In this document: in pieces, positions 34,431 through 42,505 of the stretch
How positions within the stretch are numbered: position 1 is the stretch's first letter
Layout of the letters: each line of letters starts with the position of its first letter
Assembly (NCBI GenBank): GCA_041655275.1
Contig: JBBAFU010000013.1
Coordinates: 12,267 to 76,266 of the forward strand
Reading direction: 5' to 3'
Length of the DNA: 64,000 bases
Origin: JAJYRX01 sp041655275
Lineage (GTDB): Bacteria > Pseudomonadota > Gammaproteobacteria > Burkholderiales > Burkholderiaceae_B
Position numbers and translations under genes: made by a program
Notes under the pieces: model-generated
What the model was told of the DNA's origin: nothing
Database searches by the model: none
What the model saw: only the letters and a program-made list of their open reading frames with translations

Positions 34431-35146
34431 GACGCCACCTGCTCGCGGGGAAGCGTACCGGCCCACTGGTAGCCCCATCGATGGACTGAACGCAAGGGCA
34501 GTGAGACGCCCTGTGCATCAAGCTTGCGGCGCAGACGGCTCACCAGCATGCCCAGACGCTGCATGTGCGGGTCCGGGCCACGCCGGCCATAAGTCTGATT
34601 CACCGCATGAAGCAGATCGGCATGCGGTGCCCGGCCATCGGGTGCCGCCATCAGCACCTGCAGGAAGGCACGCTCGCCCGGCGTCAGACTGACCTGCACC
34701 CCGGTTGGGGCATGCAAGGCCCAGCCTTCATCCCGCATGGACCATTCGGCGGCCGGCGGTGCACTGCGGCCGGAAGCGGTCCACAGCCGCTGCGCCTGGG
34801 CAAGCAGCAATTCCGGTGCCGATGCGCTGTGGCAGTAGGCATCGGCGCCGCAGCCCAGCTGGCGCACGATGTCGGCAGTCACATGCCCTTCACAGACGAG
34901 CAATATGCCCAGTGCGGGAAACCGGCGGCGCAGGAGAATGCAGGCCGCGCAATTATCCGTCGCATTGGCGGCAAGGACGGCCAGGGCAGGCCCCGTGGAA
35001 GACTGCCTGACCGCCTCTCGCAGCGCTGCGAGACCCGGCAGGCCGATGACGTTCAGCCCCAGCGCGCCGAAACACGCCGCCAGACGCGGGCTGGACGCGC
35101 CGCTCGCCGATGCATGAAGATGCCATAGCTGTACTTGCGCACCCAT
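34385..35146 (-). CDS. OmpR-type regulator with a degenerate (pseudo-)receiver
   Basis: A 253-residue DNA-binding protein. The C-terminal half (about residues 135-235) is an OmpR/PhoB winged helix: VQVSLTPGERAFLQVLMAAP, LGMLVSRLRRKLDAQG and LRSVHRWGYQW. The N-terminal half has the length and alternating strand/helix pattern of a receiver. It lacks the acidic pair after strand 1 (HLHASAS), the phospho-acceptor Asp (LAVLAANATDN), the Thr/Ser after strand 4 (LLVCEGH) and the Lys after strand 5 (GADAYCHSASAPEL). It should therefore work without phosphorylation. No histidine kinase is nearby. It is divergent from the XRE gene, and its 3' end overlaps proB. Confidence 0.8.
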   Translation of the reverse strand: MGAQVQLWHLHASASGASSPRLAACFGALGLNVIGLPGLAALREAVRQSSTGPALAVLAANATDNCAACILLRRRFPALGILLVCEGHVTADIVRQLGCGADAYCHSASAPELLLAQAQRLWTASGRSAPPAAEWSMRDEGWALHAPTGVQVSLTPGERAFLQVLMAAPDGRAPHADLLHAVNQTYGRRGPDPHMQRLGMLVSRLRRKLDAQGVSLPLRSVHRWGYQWAGTLPREQVASQSGRGAACTTMLSR

Positions 35147-35175
35147 CGCATGTGTCCTGGAAGTGAAGGCGAATT

Positions 35176-35209
35176 ATTACAATAGTAATATTTTTCACTA
35201 CCAAAGTGA
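35176..35209 (-). promoter_or_regulatory. promoter of the pseudo-receiver gene with two overlapping palindromes
   Basis: Read on the minus strand, -35 TTGGTA (35199-35204) and -10 TGTAAT (35176-35181) are 17 bp apart. Palindrome 1, ATTAC-AATA-GTAAT (35176-35189), covers the -10. Palindrome 2, TCACT-ACCAA-AGTGA (35195-35209), covers the -35. Both lie in the 88-bp AT-rich gap between the two regulators, so a dimeric repressor such as the XRE protein could block this promoter directly. Confidence 0.55.
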
Positions 35210-35234
35210 TTGTATTTGATCGTCCAATCACGGG

Positions 35235-35636
35235 GTGGAACACTTTTCAGATCGCCTCCGCCACGCACGCAAACTGCGCAAGCTGAGCCAGGCCGCGCTG
35301 GCCCGGGCCAGCGGCCTGTCGCAGGGCGCCATCTCCAGCTATGAAAATCGCACCCGCCAGGCGACAACCGGACTCATCGAGCTCGCTCGTGCCCTGGGCG
35401 TCAATCCCCTGTGGCTGCATACGGGCCAGGGACCCATGGAAGCCACTGTGACGCTTGCGGCACCCAGCAAGGCAACCATCAGCGAACAGATGCCGGCGCA
35501 GGCCCGTGACGGCTGGCCGTTTGCATCTTTACCGCCGGAAGACTACTGGGCGCTGGCACAGCCGCAACGCCAGATCGTCGAAGAGACGGTGGCGGCGCTC
35601 ATTGCCGCCCTGCGCATGCAGGGCGGCGGCAAATAG
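35235..35636 (+). CDS. XRE family transcriptional regulator
   Basis: A 133-residue regulator with an N-terminal Cro/cI helix-turn-helix: DRLRHARKLRKLSQAALARA, then SGLSQGAISSYENRTRQATT and LIELARALGVNPLWLHTGQG. The C-terminal 60 residues have no peptidase motif, so it is not a LexA-like self-cleaving repressor. The start is GTG at 35235, with no strong ribosome binding site. It is divergent from the pseudo-receiver regulator across a short palindrome-rich gap and converges on the OmpA-type lipoprotein gene. Confidence 0.88.
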   Translation: MEHFSDRLRHARKLRKLSQAALARASGLSQGAISSYENRTRQATTGLIELARALGVNPLWLHTGQGPMEATVTLAAPSKATISEQMPAQARDGWPFASLPPEDYWALAQPQRQIVEETVAALIAALRMQGGGK

Positions 35637-35685
35637 GACAAGCCGGACAACAAGCACAAACCGGCCGGCCCCTGTTCCTTCTTTC

Positions 35686-36348
35686 TTATTGTTCAACCGC
35701 GTAGAGATAGAGCTCGACACGGCGGTTCATTGCACGTCCCTGCGCCGTACTGTTGTCGGCAATGGGCTCGGATGGACCGCGACCCTGCACCGTCATGCGC
35801 CAGGGTTGCACACCACGCACATTCAGATAATCGGCCACGGCCTGCGCACGATTGATCGACAGCAGCTGGTTGGTGCTTGCCGAGCCGGTGCTGTCGGTAT
35901 GGCCACGTGATACGGCACGCAACTCCGGATGCGAGACCAGAGCGTGTGCGACGCTGTCGAGGACAGGCAGCAGGGCCGGCTTCAGGTCATACTTGCCGGT
36001 ATCGAAGGACACGGTACTGGGGATGTTGACCTTGAGCGAGCCGTCGGGCATCTCGACCACATCCACACCCAAGCTGTCTGCGCCTGAACGACGTACATCA
36101 TTCTTCACGCCCTGCCAGTTGTAGCCCACGATGCCCCCGGCCACAGCCCCCAGGCCCGCACCAATGGCCGCAGCACGGCTGCTGTCACCGACCAGGGCGC
36201 CAAGGCCTGCACCCAGCAGCGCACCGGCGCCGGCACCCAGGGCGGTACGCTCGCCCGTGCTGGCCTGGTCCATATTGGCACAACCGGCCATCATTGCTGC
36301 GGACACGACGCAAGCAGCCAGCCTGAAGCCGCTCTTCGACATTTTCAT
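35686..36348 (-). CDS. OmpA-family lipoprotein with glycine zipper
   Basis: A 220-residue outer-membrane lipoprotein. The signal peptide ends at lipobox MMAGC. Next comes a glycine-zipper stretch (LGAGAGALLGAGLGALVG and repeats to about residue 75), and then a C-terminal OmpA domain that binds peptidoglycan (FDTGKYDLKPALLPVL, RGHTDSTGSASTNQLLSINR, GRAMNRRVELYL). GGGAGA precedes the ATG. Proteins of this YiaD-like layout tether the outer membrane to the wall. Confidence 0.9.
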   Translation of the reverse strand: MKMSKSGFRLAACVVSAAMMAGCANMDQASTGERTALGAGAGALLGAGLGALVGDSSRAAAIGAGLGAVAGGIVGYNWQGVKNDVRRSGADSLGVDVVEMPDGSLKVNIPSTVSFDTGKYDLKPALLPVLDSVAHALVSHPELRAVSRGHTDSTGSASTNQLLSINRAQAVADYLNVRGVQPWRMTVQGRGPSEPIADNSTAQGRAMNRRVELYLYAVEQ

Positions 36349-36482
36349 ATGAATTCTCCCACGAACTCGTCAGGTGTTTGACATGTTTTCCCCATACTAG
36401 CAGGAAGCAGGACTTTCCGGGTCCGGATTTGCTTTCCGCCGCAGGATTCTTTACAAAGCATGACACCTTCAGAATGCCCGTT

Positions 36483-37481
36483 CTACTGGGCGCGGGCACC
36501 GGACGCCGCAACAATATCCTTGTACTTTGCCAGCTCGGCCGCCACGAATGCACCAAAGGCCTCACTGGAGTTGGGCTCGGCGTCCGAACCCATGGCGGCC
36601 AGCGCCTCACGCAGGCGCGGGGTCATGAGCGCCCTGGCGTAGGCTGCATTGAGCGTGGCGACCACATCCGCCGGTGTACCGCCCGTGACGAACACGCCGA
36701 ACCAGGTGCCCAGATCGAAATCCGGCACACCGGCCTGTTCCATGGTGGGCAGATCGGGCAGCATGAAGGAACGCTCGGTCGTGGTCACTGCCAGGGCCTT
36801 GGCCTTGTCGCCCTTGATCAGGCCCGCAGCCGAGGCCAGGTTGTCGAACATGAAGTCCACTTCGCCCGACATGAGCGCCATCTTGGCCGGCGCTGCGCCG
36901 GCATAGGGCACGTGCACCGTCTTGATGTCACTGCGGGTATTCAGCAGCTCGCCCGCCAGATGACCGGCGCTGCCATTGCCGCCCGAGCCGAAGTTGAGCA
37001 CGCCGGGATTGGCACGCGCATGCTCGATCAGGTCCTGCACCGAAGCAATGCCATGCCTGGCCGCAAACTCAACGTTGAGGATGAGCACATTGGGCACGGA
37101 CGCCACCAGGGTCACGGGCTCCAGGCTCTTCACGGGGTCGAAAGGCAGGGTCTCGTACAGCCAGGGATTGATGGCATTGATGGCCACCGCCCCCATGACC
37201 AGCGTATGACCATCGGGCGCAGCCTTGGCCGCCGCAGCAGCACCAATATTGCCGCCGGCACCGGGCTTGTTCTCGACCACCACCGTGCCCAGATCCGCCT
37301 TGACCTCTTCGGCCATCATGCGCGCCATGGTGTCGAGCGGGCCACCCGCCGCATAGGGCACGATGAAGTCGATGTTGCGCTGGGGAAACGACTGGCTTGC
37401 CGCAGGCCCGGCGGAAACGGCCAGCATCAGACCGGCCATGGCGAGCACACCCTGGCGTGCAAGACTCTTGAACATATGCAT
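36483..37481 (-). CDS. Bug-family periplasmic solute receptor (TctC-like)
   Basis: A 332-residue periplasmic binding protein of the Bug/TctC family, hugely expanded in Bordetella and relatives. A signal peptide (VLAMAGLMLAVSAGPAASQS) is followed by FPQRNIDFIVPYAAGGPLDT, the family hallmark that grips a carboxylate, and by VVENKPGAGGNIGAAAAAKA. The ligand is unknown. No TctA/TctB permease is adjacent, as is normal for most Bug genes. It lies 37 bp downstream of aapP on the same strand, so it may be read from the aap promoter. GAGG supports the start at 37481. Confidence 0.9.
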   Translation of the reverse strand: MHMFKSLARQGVLAMAGLMLAVSAGPAASQSFPQRNIDFIVPYAAGGPLDTMARMMAEEVKADLGTVVVENKPGAGGNIGAAAAAKAAPDGHTLVMGAVAINAINPWLYETLPFDPVKSLEPVTLVASVPNVLILNVEFAARHGIASVQDLIEHARANPGVLNFGSGGNGSAGHLAGELLNTRSDIKTVHVPYAGAAPAKMALMSGEVDFMFDNLASAAGLIKGDKAKALAVTTTERSFMLPDLPTMEQAGVPDFDLGTWFGVFVTGGTPADVVATLNAAYARALMTPRLREALAAMGSDAEPNSSEAFGAFVAAELAKYKDIVAASGARAQ

Positions 37482-37518
37482 GACGGCATCCTCTTCGACC
37501 CGGAGCGTGACGCCGGGC

Positions 37519-38259
37519 TCAATGCAGAATCTGGCTCAGGAACAGCTGTGTGCGTTCATTCTGCGGGTTGTCAAAAAATACTTCAGGCGTATTTTCCTCG
37601 ATGATCTCGCCCTGGTCCATGAAAATCACGCGATCCGCGACCTTGCGGGCAAAGCCCATCTCGTGCGTGACACACAGCATGGTCATGCCGGACTCGGTGG
37701 CCAGGCCTATCATCACATCCAGTACTTCTTTTACCATTTCCGGATCAAGGGCGGACGTGGGTTCGTCGAACAGCATGATGCGCGGATTCATGCACAATGA
37801 TCGCGCAATGGCCACGCGCTGCTGCTGCCCGCCGGACAGCTGGCCGGGGTATTTGTCGGCCTGCTCCGGGATGCGCACGCGTTCCAGGTATTTCATGGCT
37901 GTCGCCTGTGCCTCGGCCTTGGGCATCTTCAGCACCCACACCGGGCCCAGCGTCAGGTTTTCGAGCACCGTCAGGTGAGGAAACAGATTGAAATGCTGGA
38001 ACACCATGCCCACATCGCGCCGTATGGCTTCGATATCCTTCAGGTTGCCCGTGAGCTCGATGTCATCGACCACAATGCGGCCCTGCTGGTGTTCCTCAAG
38101 TCTGTTGATACAACGAATCAACGTCGATTTACCGGATCCCGACGGCCCGCAAATGACGATGCGCTCGCCCCTGGCCACGTTGAGGTTGATGTTGCGCAGC
38201 ACGTGGAAATCCCCATACCACTTGTTGACATCCTCCATGCGGATGATGGACTCGCTCAT
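37519..38259 (-). CDS. aapP: general L-amino acid ABC transporter ATP-binding protein AapP
   Basis: A 246-residue ATPase of the polar amino acid family. Walker A is GPSGSGKST, the signature LSGGQQQRVAIARSL and Walker B IMLFDEPTSALDPEM, with the H-loop in VTHEMGFARK. The start at 38259 has CGAGGAAC upstream and gives the family N-terminus. It is the last gene of aapJ-aapQ-aapM-aapP and powers AapQM. Confidence 0.93.
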   Translation of the reverse strand: MSESIIRMEDVNKWYGDFHVLRNINLNVARGERIVICGPSGSGKSTLIRCINRLEEHQQGRIVVDDIELTGNLKDIEAIRRDVGMVFQHFNLFPHLTVLENLTLGPVWVLKMPKAEAQATAMKYLERVRIPEQADKYPGQLSGGQQQRVAIARSLCMNPRIMLFDEPTSALDPEMVKEVLDVMIGLATESGMTMLCVTHEMGFARKVADRVIFMDQGEIIEENTPEVFFDNPQNERTQLFLSQILH

Positions 38260-38281
38260 ATGCGTTCCTCGATGATGACGC

Positions 38282-39385
38282 TCATTGCCGATGCCCCCGC
38301 TCCAGGCGCTTTTCCAGGGCCTGGCTGTAGCGCGAGATCGAATAGCAGAAGATGAAGTAGATGAAGGCGATGAAGAGGTAGGCTTCCGCACTGAAACCGC
38401 GCCAGGCGGCATCGGCCACAGCCGTCTTCGCGGTCTGTGTCAGATCGAAGATGCCGATGATGACCACCAGCGACGTATCCTTGAACAGCCCGATGAAGAC
38501 GCTCACCAGCGGCGGAATCACGACCGTGAGCGCCTGCGGCAGGATGATCTTGCGCATGGTCTGCCAGTAGCTCAGACCCAGCGAGTCCGCACCTTCGTAC
38601 TGCCCTGCGGGGATGGCCTGCAGACCGCCGCGCACCGTTTCGGCAATGTAGGCGGCGGCAAACAGGATGATGGCAATCTGTGCGCGCAACAGCTTGTCCA
38701 GGGTGAAGCCCTCGGGCAGGAACAGGGGCAGCATCACCGAGGACATGAACAGCAGGCTGATGAGCGGCACGCCGCGGATCAGCTCGATATACACAATGCA
38801 GATGGTGCGCACGGCGGGCAGGTTCGAGCGTCTGCCAAGGGCCAGCACCAGACCGAAGGGAAAAGCCAGGGCAATGCCGAAAGTGGCCAGGATGAGCGTG
38901 AGTGGCAGACCGCCCCAGTGCGAGTTCTCGACATGGCTCAGACCCAGCACACCGCCCCACATCAGCACGGCCACGGCCGTCAGTGCGAGCAACCATATCA
39001 GCCCCAGTATAGGGCGCCAGAAACGGCGCATGGCACTGATGGCGAGCACGGCAATCAGGATGATCATGGCCAGCAGGGGGCGCCACTGCTCGTCATACGG
39101 ATAGATGCCGAACAGGATGAAGCGGTGCTTCTCGGCGATGAAGGCCCAGCAGGCCCCGCCCGATGCACGGCATTCCTTGGCCGTCGTCGCATTGAAGTCG
39201 GACTTGATGAACAGCCAGTCGATCAGTGCCGGCACGATCATCAGGAGCAGCCAGCCCACCAGCACGGTGAGCAGGATGTTCAGCGGCGACGAGAACAGGC
39301 TTGCGCGCAGCCAGCCCACCACACCCTGATGGATGACGGGTGGCTGCATGGCACGCGTGGGGCCGGTGGCATCGATGGCCGGCAT
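38282..39385 (-). CDS. aapM: general L-amino acid ABC transporter permease AapM
   Basis: A 367-residue inner-membrane permease. It has a long N-terminal region with several hydrophobic helices, typical of AapM compared with the shorter HisM type. The conserved permease domain contains the EAA loop QYEGADSLGLSYWQTMRKII and LPQALTVVIPPLVS. It pairs with AapQ. The gene begins one base after the aapQ stop. Confidence 0.93.
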   Translation of the reverse strand: MPAIDATGPTRAMQPPVIHQGVVGWLRASLFSSPLNILLTVLVGWLLLMIVPALIDWLFIKSDFNATTAKECRASGGACWAFIAEKHRFILFGIYPYDEQWRPLLAMIILIAVLAISAMRRFWRPILGLIWLLALTAVAVLMWGGVLGLSHVENSHWGGLPLTLILATFGIALAFPFGLVLALGRRSNLPAVRTICIVYIELIRGVPLISLLFMSSVMLPLFLPEGFTLDKLLRAQIAIILFAAAYIAETVRGGLQAIPAGQYEGADSLGLSYWQTMRKIILPQALTVVIPPLVSVFIGLFKDTSLVVIIGIFDLTQTAKTAVADAAWRGFSAEAYLFIAFIYFIFCYSISRYSQALEKRLERGHRQ

Positions 39386-39386
39386 A

Positions 39387-40571
39387 TCAGCGCTCCACCA
39401 GCGCGATGCGCTTGTTGTACCAGTTCATGAACACCGAGATCGACAGGCTCACCGTCAGATAGGCCGCCATGATGATGATGATGCCCTCTATGGCCTGGCC
39501 CGTCTGGTTGAGCGTGGTATTGACCACCGACACCACATCGGGATAGCCGATGGCCACGGCCAGCGAGCTGTTCTTGGTCAGGTTCAGATACTGGCTCGTC
39601 ATGGGCGGGATGATGACGCGCAGCGACTGCGGCAGGATGACGAGCCGCAGCACGCGACTGCGGGGCAGGCCGATCGCCTGGGCCGCTTCCCACTGGCCCT
39701 TGCCCACGGCCTGTATACCCGAGCGCACCACTTCGGCGATGAAGGCCGAGGTATAGACAATGAGGCCCAGCAACAGCGCTGCAAACTCGGGCGACAGCGT
39801 GAGACCGCCCACGAAATTGAAGCCCTTGAGCGCCGGCAGCTCCAGCGACAGGCTGGCCCCGCTGGACCATAACGCCAGCAGCGGCAGACCCACCAGCAAC
39901 GCCAGACCTGCGCGCACGAGCGGAAACTGCCGCCCCGTAGCCTCCTGGCGCCGGCGCGCCCAGTGTGCAATGAGCAGGATGAGCACAATGGCCACGCCCG
40001 CCGCAGCCAGCATCCAGTCCAGCGCATCGCCCTGGACGGCGGGAATCTTCAGACCGCGATTGGAGATGAAGACGCCGGGAAAGGGATGATGCGCCTGACG
40101 CGGCCCCGGCATGTTCTCGGTGATGATGGCATACCAGAAGAACAGCTGGAGCAGCAGGGGGATATTGCGCATGACCTCGATGTACACGCTGGCCACGCGC
40201 GAAACGAGCCAGTTGTGCGACAGGCGCGCCACCCCCAGGATGGTGCCGAACAGCGTGGCTGCGATGATGCCGATGACCGAGACACGCAGGGTGTTGATCA
40301 GCCCCACCAGAATGGCACGGCCGTAGCTGTCGGCCGGCCGGTATTCGATGGAAGACTCACCGATGGCGAACCCGGCCTCCTGGTGCAGGAAGCCGAAGCC
40401 CGTCTTGATGTTGCGCATGGACAGGTTGTGCAGCGTGTTGGACACCAGATACCAGATGCCCAGACCAACCAGACCGACAATCAGGATCTGATAGATGACC
40501 GAACGGACGGTCGGGTCATGCCAGGAGAGCTGCCATCCCTTGCGGCTGCTTGATGACGCCGGACTTTTCAT
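39387..40571 (-). CDS. aapQ: general L-amino acid ABC transporter permease AapQ
   Basis: A 394-residue inner-membrane permease with the family layout. VIYQILIVGLVGLGIWYLV is the first helix, and a large periplasmic insertion follows before the C-terminal EAA loop GKGQWEAAQAIGLPRSRVLR and LPQSLRVIIPPMTSQYLN. NTLRVSVIGIIAATLFGTIL marks the permease core. It is preceded on the mRNA by a strong hairpin that separates it from aapJ. Confidence 0.93.
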   Translation of the reverse strand: MKSPASSSSRKGWQLSWHDPTVRSVIYQILIVGLVGLGIWYLVSNTLHNLSMRNIKTGFGFLHQEAGFAIGESSIEYRPADSYGRAILVGLINTLRVSVIGIIAATLFGTILGVARLSHNWLVSRVASVYIEVMRNIPLLLQLFFWYAIITENMPGPRQAHHPFPGVFISNRGLKIPAVQGDALDWMLAAAGVAIVLILLIAHWARRRQEATGRQFPLVRAGLALLVGLPLLALWSSGASLSLELPALKGFNFVGGLTLSPEFAALLLGLIVYTSAFIAEVVRSGIQAVGKGQWEAAQAIGLPRSRVLRLVILPQSLRVIIPPMTSQYLNLTKNSSLAVAIGYPDVVSVVNTTLNQTGQAIEGIIIIMAAYLTVSLSISVFMNWYNKRIALVER

Positions 40572-40621
40572 GTGAAGCCAATGAACACGGCAATGAAAAC
40601 AGGGCAGGCCCAGGCGTATGC

Positions 40622-40647
40622 GCCACGGGCCCTGCGGGGCCCGTGGC
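40622..40647 (-). other. perfect hairpin between aapJ and aapQ
   Basis: An 11-bp perfect stem (GCCACGGGCCC with GGGCCCGTGGC) around a 4-base loop, in the 102-bp gap after the aapJ stop. Such structures often protect the binding-protein mRNA and lower permease expression. There is no U-run, so full termination is unlikely. Confidence 0.6.
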
Positions 40648-40673
40648 CGCCCATCGGGCCGGCACCGTCTGCC

Positions 40674-41690
40674 TTACTTCACAGGCCAGGCATACATGAT
40701 GCCGCCGTCACGCCATTGTGCGTTCAGCCCGCGCTCGAGCTTCATGGGCGTGGTCATGCCGATGTTGCGCTCGAAGCTTTCGCCGTAGTTGCCGACTTGC
40801 TTGATGATGTTGTAGGCCCACTTGTTGTCCAGGCCAAAACCCTTGCCGATTTCACCCGTCACGCCCAGAATGCGCTGGATGTTGGGATTGTCGGACTTGA
40901 GCATCTCGTCGACGTTTTCGGACGTGATGCCAAACTCCTCGGCCTCGAGCATGGCCATGAGCGCCCAGCGCACAACCATGAACCACTCGTCATCGCCCTG
41001 GCGCACCATGGGGCCAAGGGGCTCCTTGGAGAAGTCCTCGGGAAGGATGATGTGGTCATCCGGATCGGCGAGCGTGGAACGCATGGTGGCCAGACCCGAC
41101 TTGTCCGTCGTGAAAGAGTCGCAACGCCCGGCGGCATAGGAGCGCATGGCTTCTTCGGGGTTGTTGATGACGACCGGTTCGAACGCCAGATTGTGCGCCC
41201 TGAACCAGTCCGCCAGATTGAGCTCGGTGGTCGTCCCGGGCTGGATGCACACGGTGGCGCCGTCCAGCTCCTTGGCGCTGGTGACACCCAGAGACTTGCT
41301 GACCATCATCCCCTGGCTATCGTAATAGTTGGTGCCCGTGCTCATCAGACCCAGCGTGGTATCACGCGTCAGCGTCGCTGTCGTGGTGCGCGTGAGCACA
41401 TCGATCTCGCCCGACTGCAACGCCGTAAGCCGCTGCTGCGTGGTTAACGGCGTCGCCTTGAACTTGGTGGAATCCCCAAACACCATGGTGGCAACGGCCC
41501 GGCACATGTCCACATCCAGACCGCTCCACACGCCCTTGCTGTCAGCGATGGAAAAGCCCGGTATGCCCGTGGTGAAGCCACACTGGACAAACCCCTTCTC
41601 CTTCACGGAGTCATAGGTCTGACCGGCATGCGCCGTGACACCGAACAGGCCAATCGTGATACTTGCGACAGCTGCTTTGAACAGTTTCAT
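40674..41690 (-). CDS. aapJ: general L-amino acid-binding periplasmic protein AapJ
   Basis: A 338-residue solute-binding protein. The signal peptide (MKLFKAAVASITIGLFGVTA, cut near AHAGQ) leads into VKEKGFVQCGFTTGIPGFSI and a GVWSGLDVDMCRAVA motif that binds the amino acid carboxylate and amine. VCIQPGTTTELNLADWFR is typical of AapJ/BztA. The start at 41690 follows GGGGGC. It is first in the operon and divergent from ftsE. Confidence 0.93.
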   Translation of the reverse strand: MKLFKAAVASITIGLFGVTAHAGQTYDSVKEKGFVQCGFTTGIPGFSIADSKGVWSGLDVDMCRAVATMVFGDSTKFKATPLTTQQRLTALQSGEIDVLTRTTTATLTRDTTLGLMSTGTNYYDSQGMMVSKSLGVTSAKELDGATVCIQPGTTTELNLADWFRAHNLAFEPVVINNPEEAMRSYAAGRCDSFTTDKSGLATMRSTLADPDDHIILPEDFSKEPLGPMVRQGDDEWFMVVRWALMAMLEAEEFGITSENVDEMLKSDNPNIQRILGVTGEIGKGFGLDNKWAYNIIKQVGNYGESFERNIGMTTPMKLERGLNAQWRDGGIMYAWPVK

Positions 41691-41833
41691 CGTCAATGCC
41701 CCCAAGTTTGAATGATCGAGACAGCGTACAATGTGCCATTGCATCGCCAGGCCTGAAATCGTAGCGCCTGCATGCATATCGATACATGGGGGATATCCCT
41801 TGTGAAGTCAGGCCACTGCGTGCAGCTCTCGCA
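41691..41833. other. divergent aapJ-ftsE intergenic region
   Basis: A 143-bp region holding the starts of both transcripts. It contains a perfect palindrome GGGATATCCC (41790-41799) and a TGCATGCATATCGATACATG-like AT/GC alternation just before it. I could not assign a convincing promoter; the palindrome may be a regulator site. Confidence 0.35.
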
Positions 41834-42505
41834 ATGATTGAATTCCATCACGTCTTCAAATCATACGGGCGGGGACGCAACATCCTCGCCGACATCAACT
41901 TCCGCATCGAACCCGGTGAGTTCATCCTCGTCTCCGGGCCCTCCGGTGCCGGGAAGTCCACCCTGCTCAAGCTCATCGGGGGCCTGGAGCCGGCAAGCCG
42001 GGGGGCGGTCCACGTCAACGGTCATCGCATCGATCGCCTGCCCCGCCGCGCCCTGCCCTATCTGCGTCGTGCGGTTGGCGTCATCCTGCAGGACAGCCAT
42101 CTGCTGTTCGATCGCAGCGCGATGGACAACGTGCTGCTCCCGCTGGCCGTCATGGGACTGGCGCCACGCGTGGCACGCACACGCGCACGGGCCGCTCTCG
42201 AAAAAGTCGGACTGCTTGGCATGGAACAGCTGAATCCCATCGAGATGTCCGGCGGAGAACAGCAGCGCCTGGCTATCGCACGTGCCATCGTCAACCGCCC
42301 GGCCATCCTCATCGCCGACGAGCCCACCGCCAACCTCGACCATGACAGCGGCCAGCGCATCATGACCGTCTTTCGCGACTTCAACCAGGTGGGCGTCACA
42401 CTGCTGATCGCCTCGCATGACCACTCCCTGATGGCACCCTATGCCACGCGCACCCTGCACATCGAGGCCGGGCGCTTCACCGACATACGGGGGGTGCCGT
42501 CATGA
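41834..42505 (+). CDS. ftsE: cell division ATP-binding protein FtsE
   Basis: A 223-residue ABC-type ATPase that, with FtsX, activates periplasmic murein hydrolases at the septum. It begins MIEFHHVFKSYG; Walker A is GPSGAGKST, the signature MSGGEQQRLAIARAIV and Walker B ILIADEPTANLD. The start at 41834 is the family start, but an in-frame ATG exists at 41786. Its stop overlaps the ftsX start. Confidence 0.94.
   Translation: MIEFHHVFKSYGRGRNILADINFRIEPGEFILVSGPSGAGKSTLLKLIGGLEPASRGAVHVNGHRIDRLPRRALPYLRRAVGVILQDSHLLFDRSAMDNVLLPLAVMGLAPRVARTRARAALEKVGLLGMEQLNPIEMSGGEQQRLAIARAIVNRPAILIADEPTANLDHDSGQRIMTVFRDFNQVGVTLLIASHDHSLMAPYATRTLHIEAGRFTDIRGVPS

Noticed and set aside
35637..35685. Bidirectional terminator between the XRE and OmpA-type genes
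   Set aside because: Only a weak GCCGG/CCGGC pairing with a long loop and no U-run.
41790..41799. GGGATATCCC palindrome as a specific operator
   Set aside because: A single 10-bp palindrome without half-site spacing or a known regulator is too weak. It is kept only as a note on the intergenic region.
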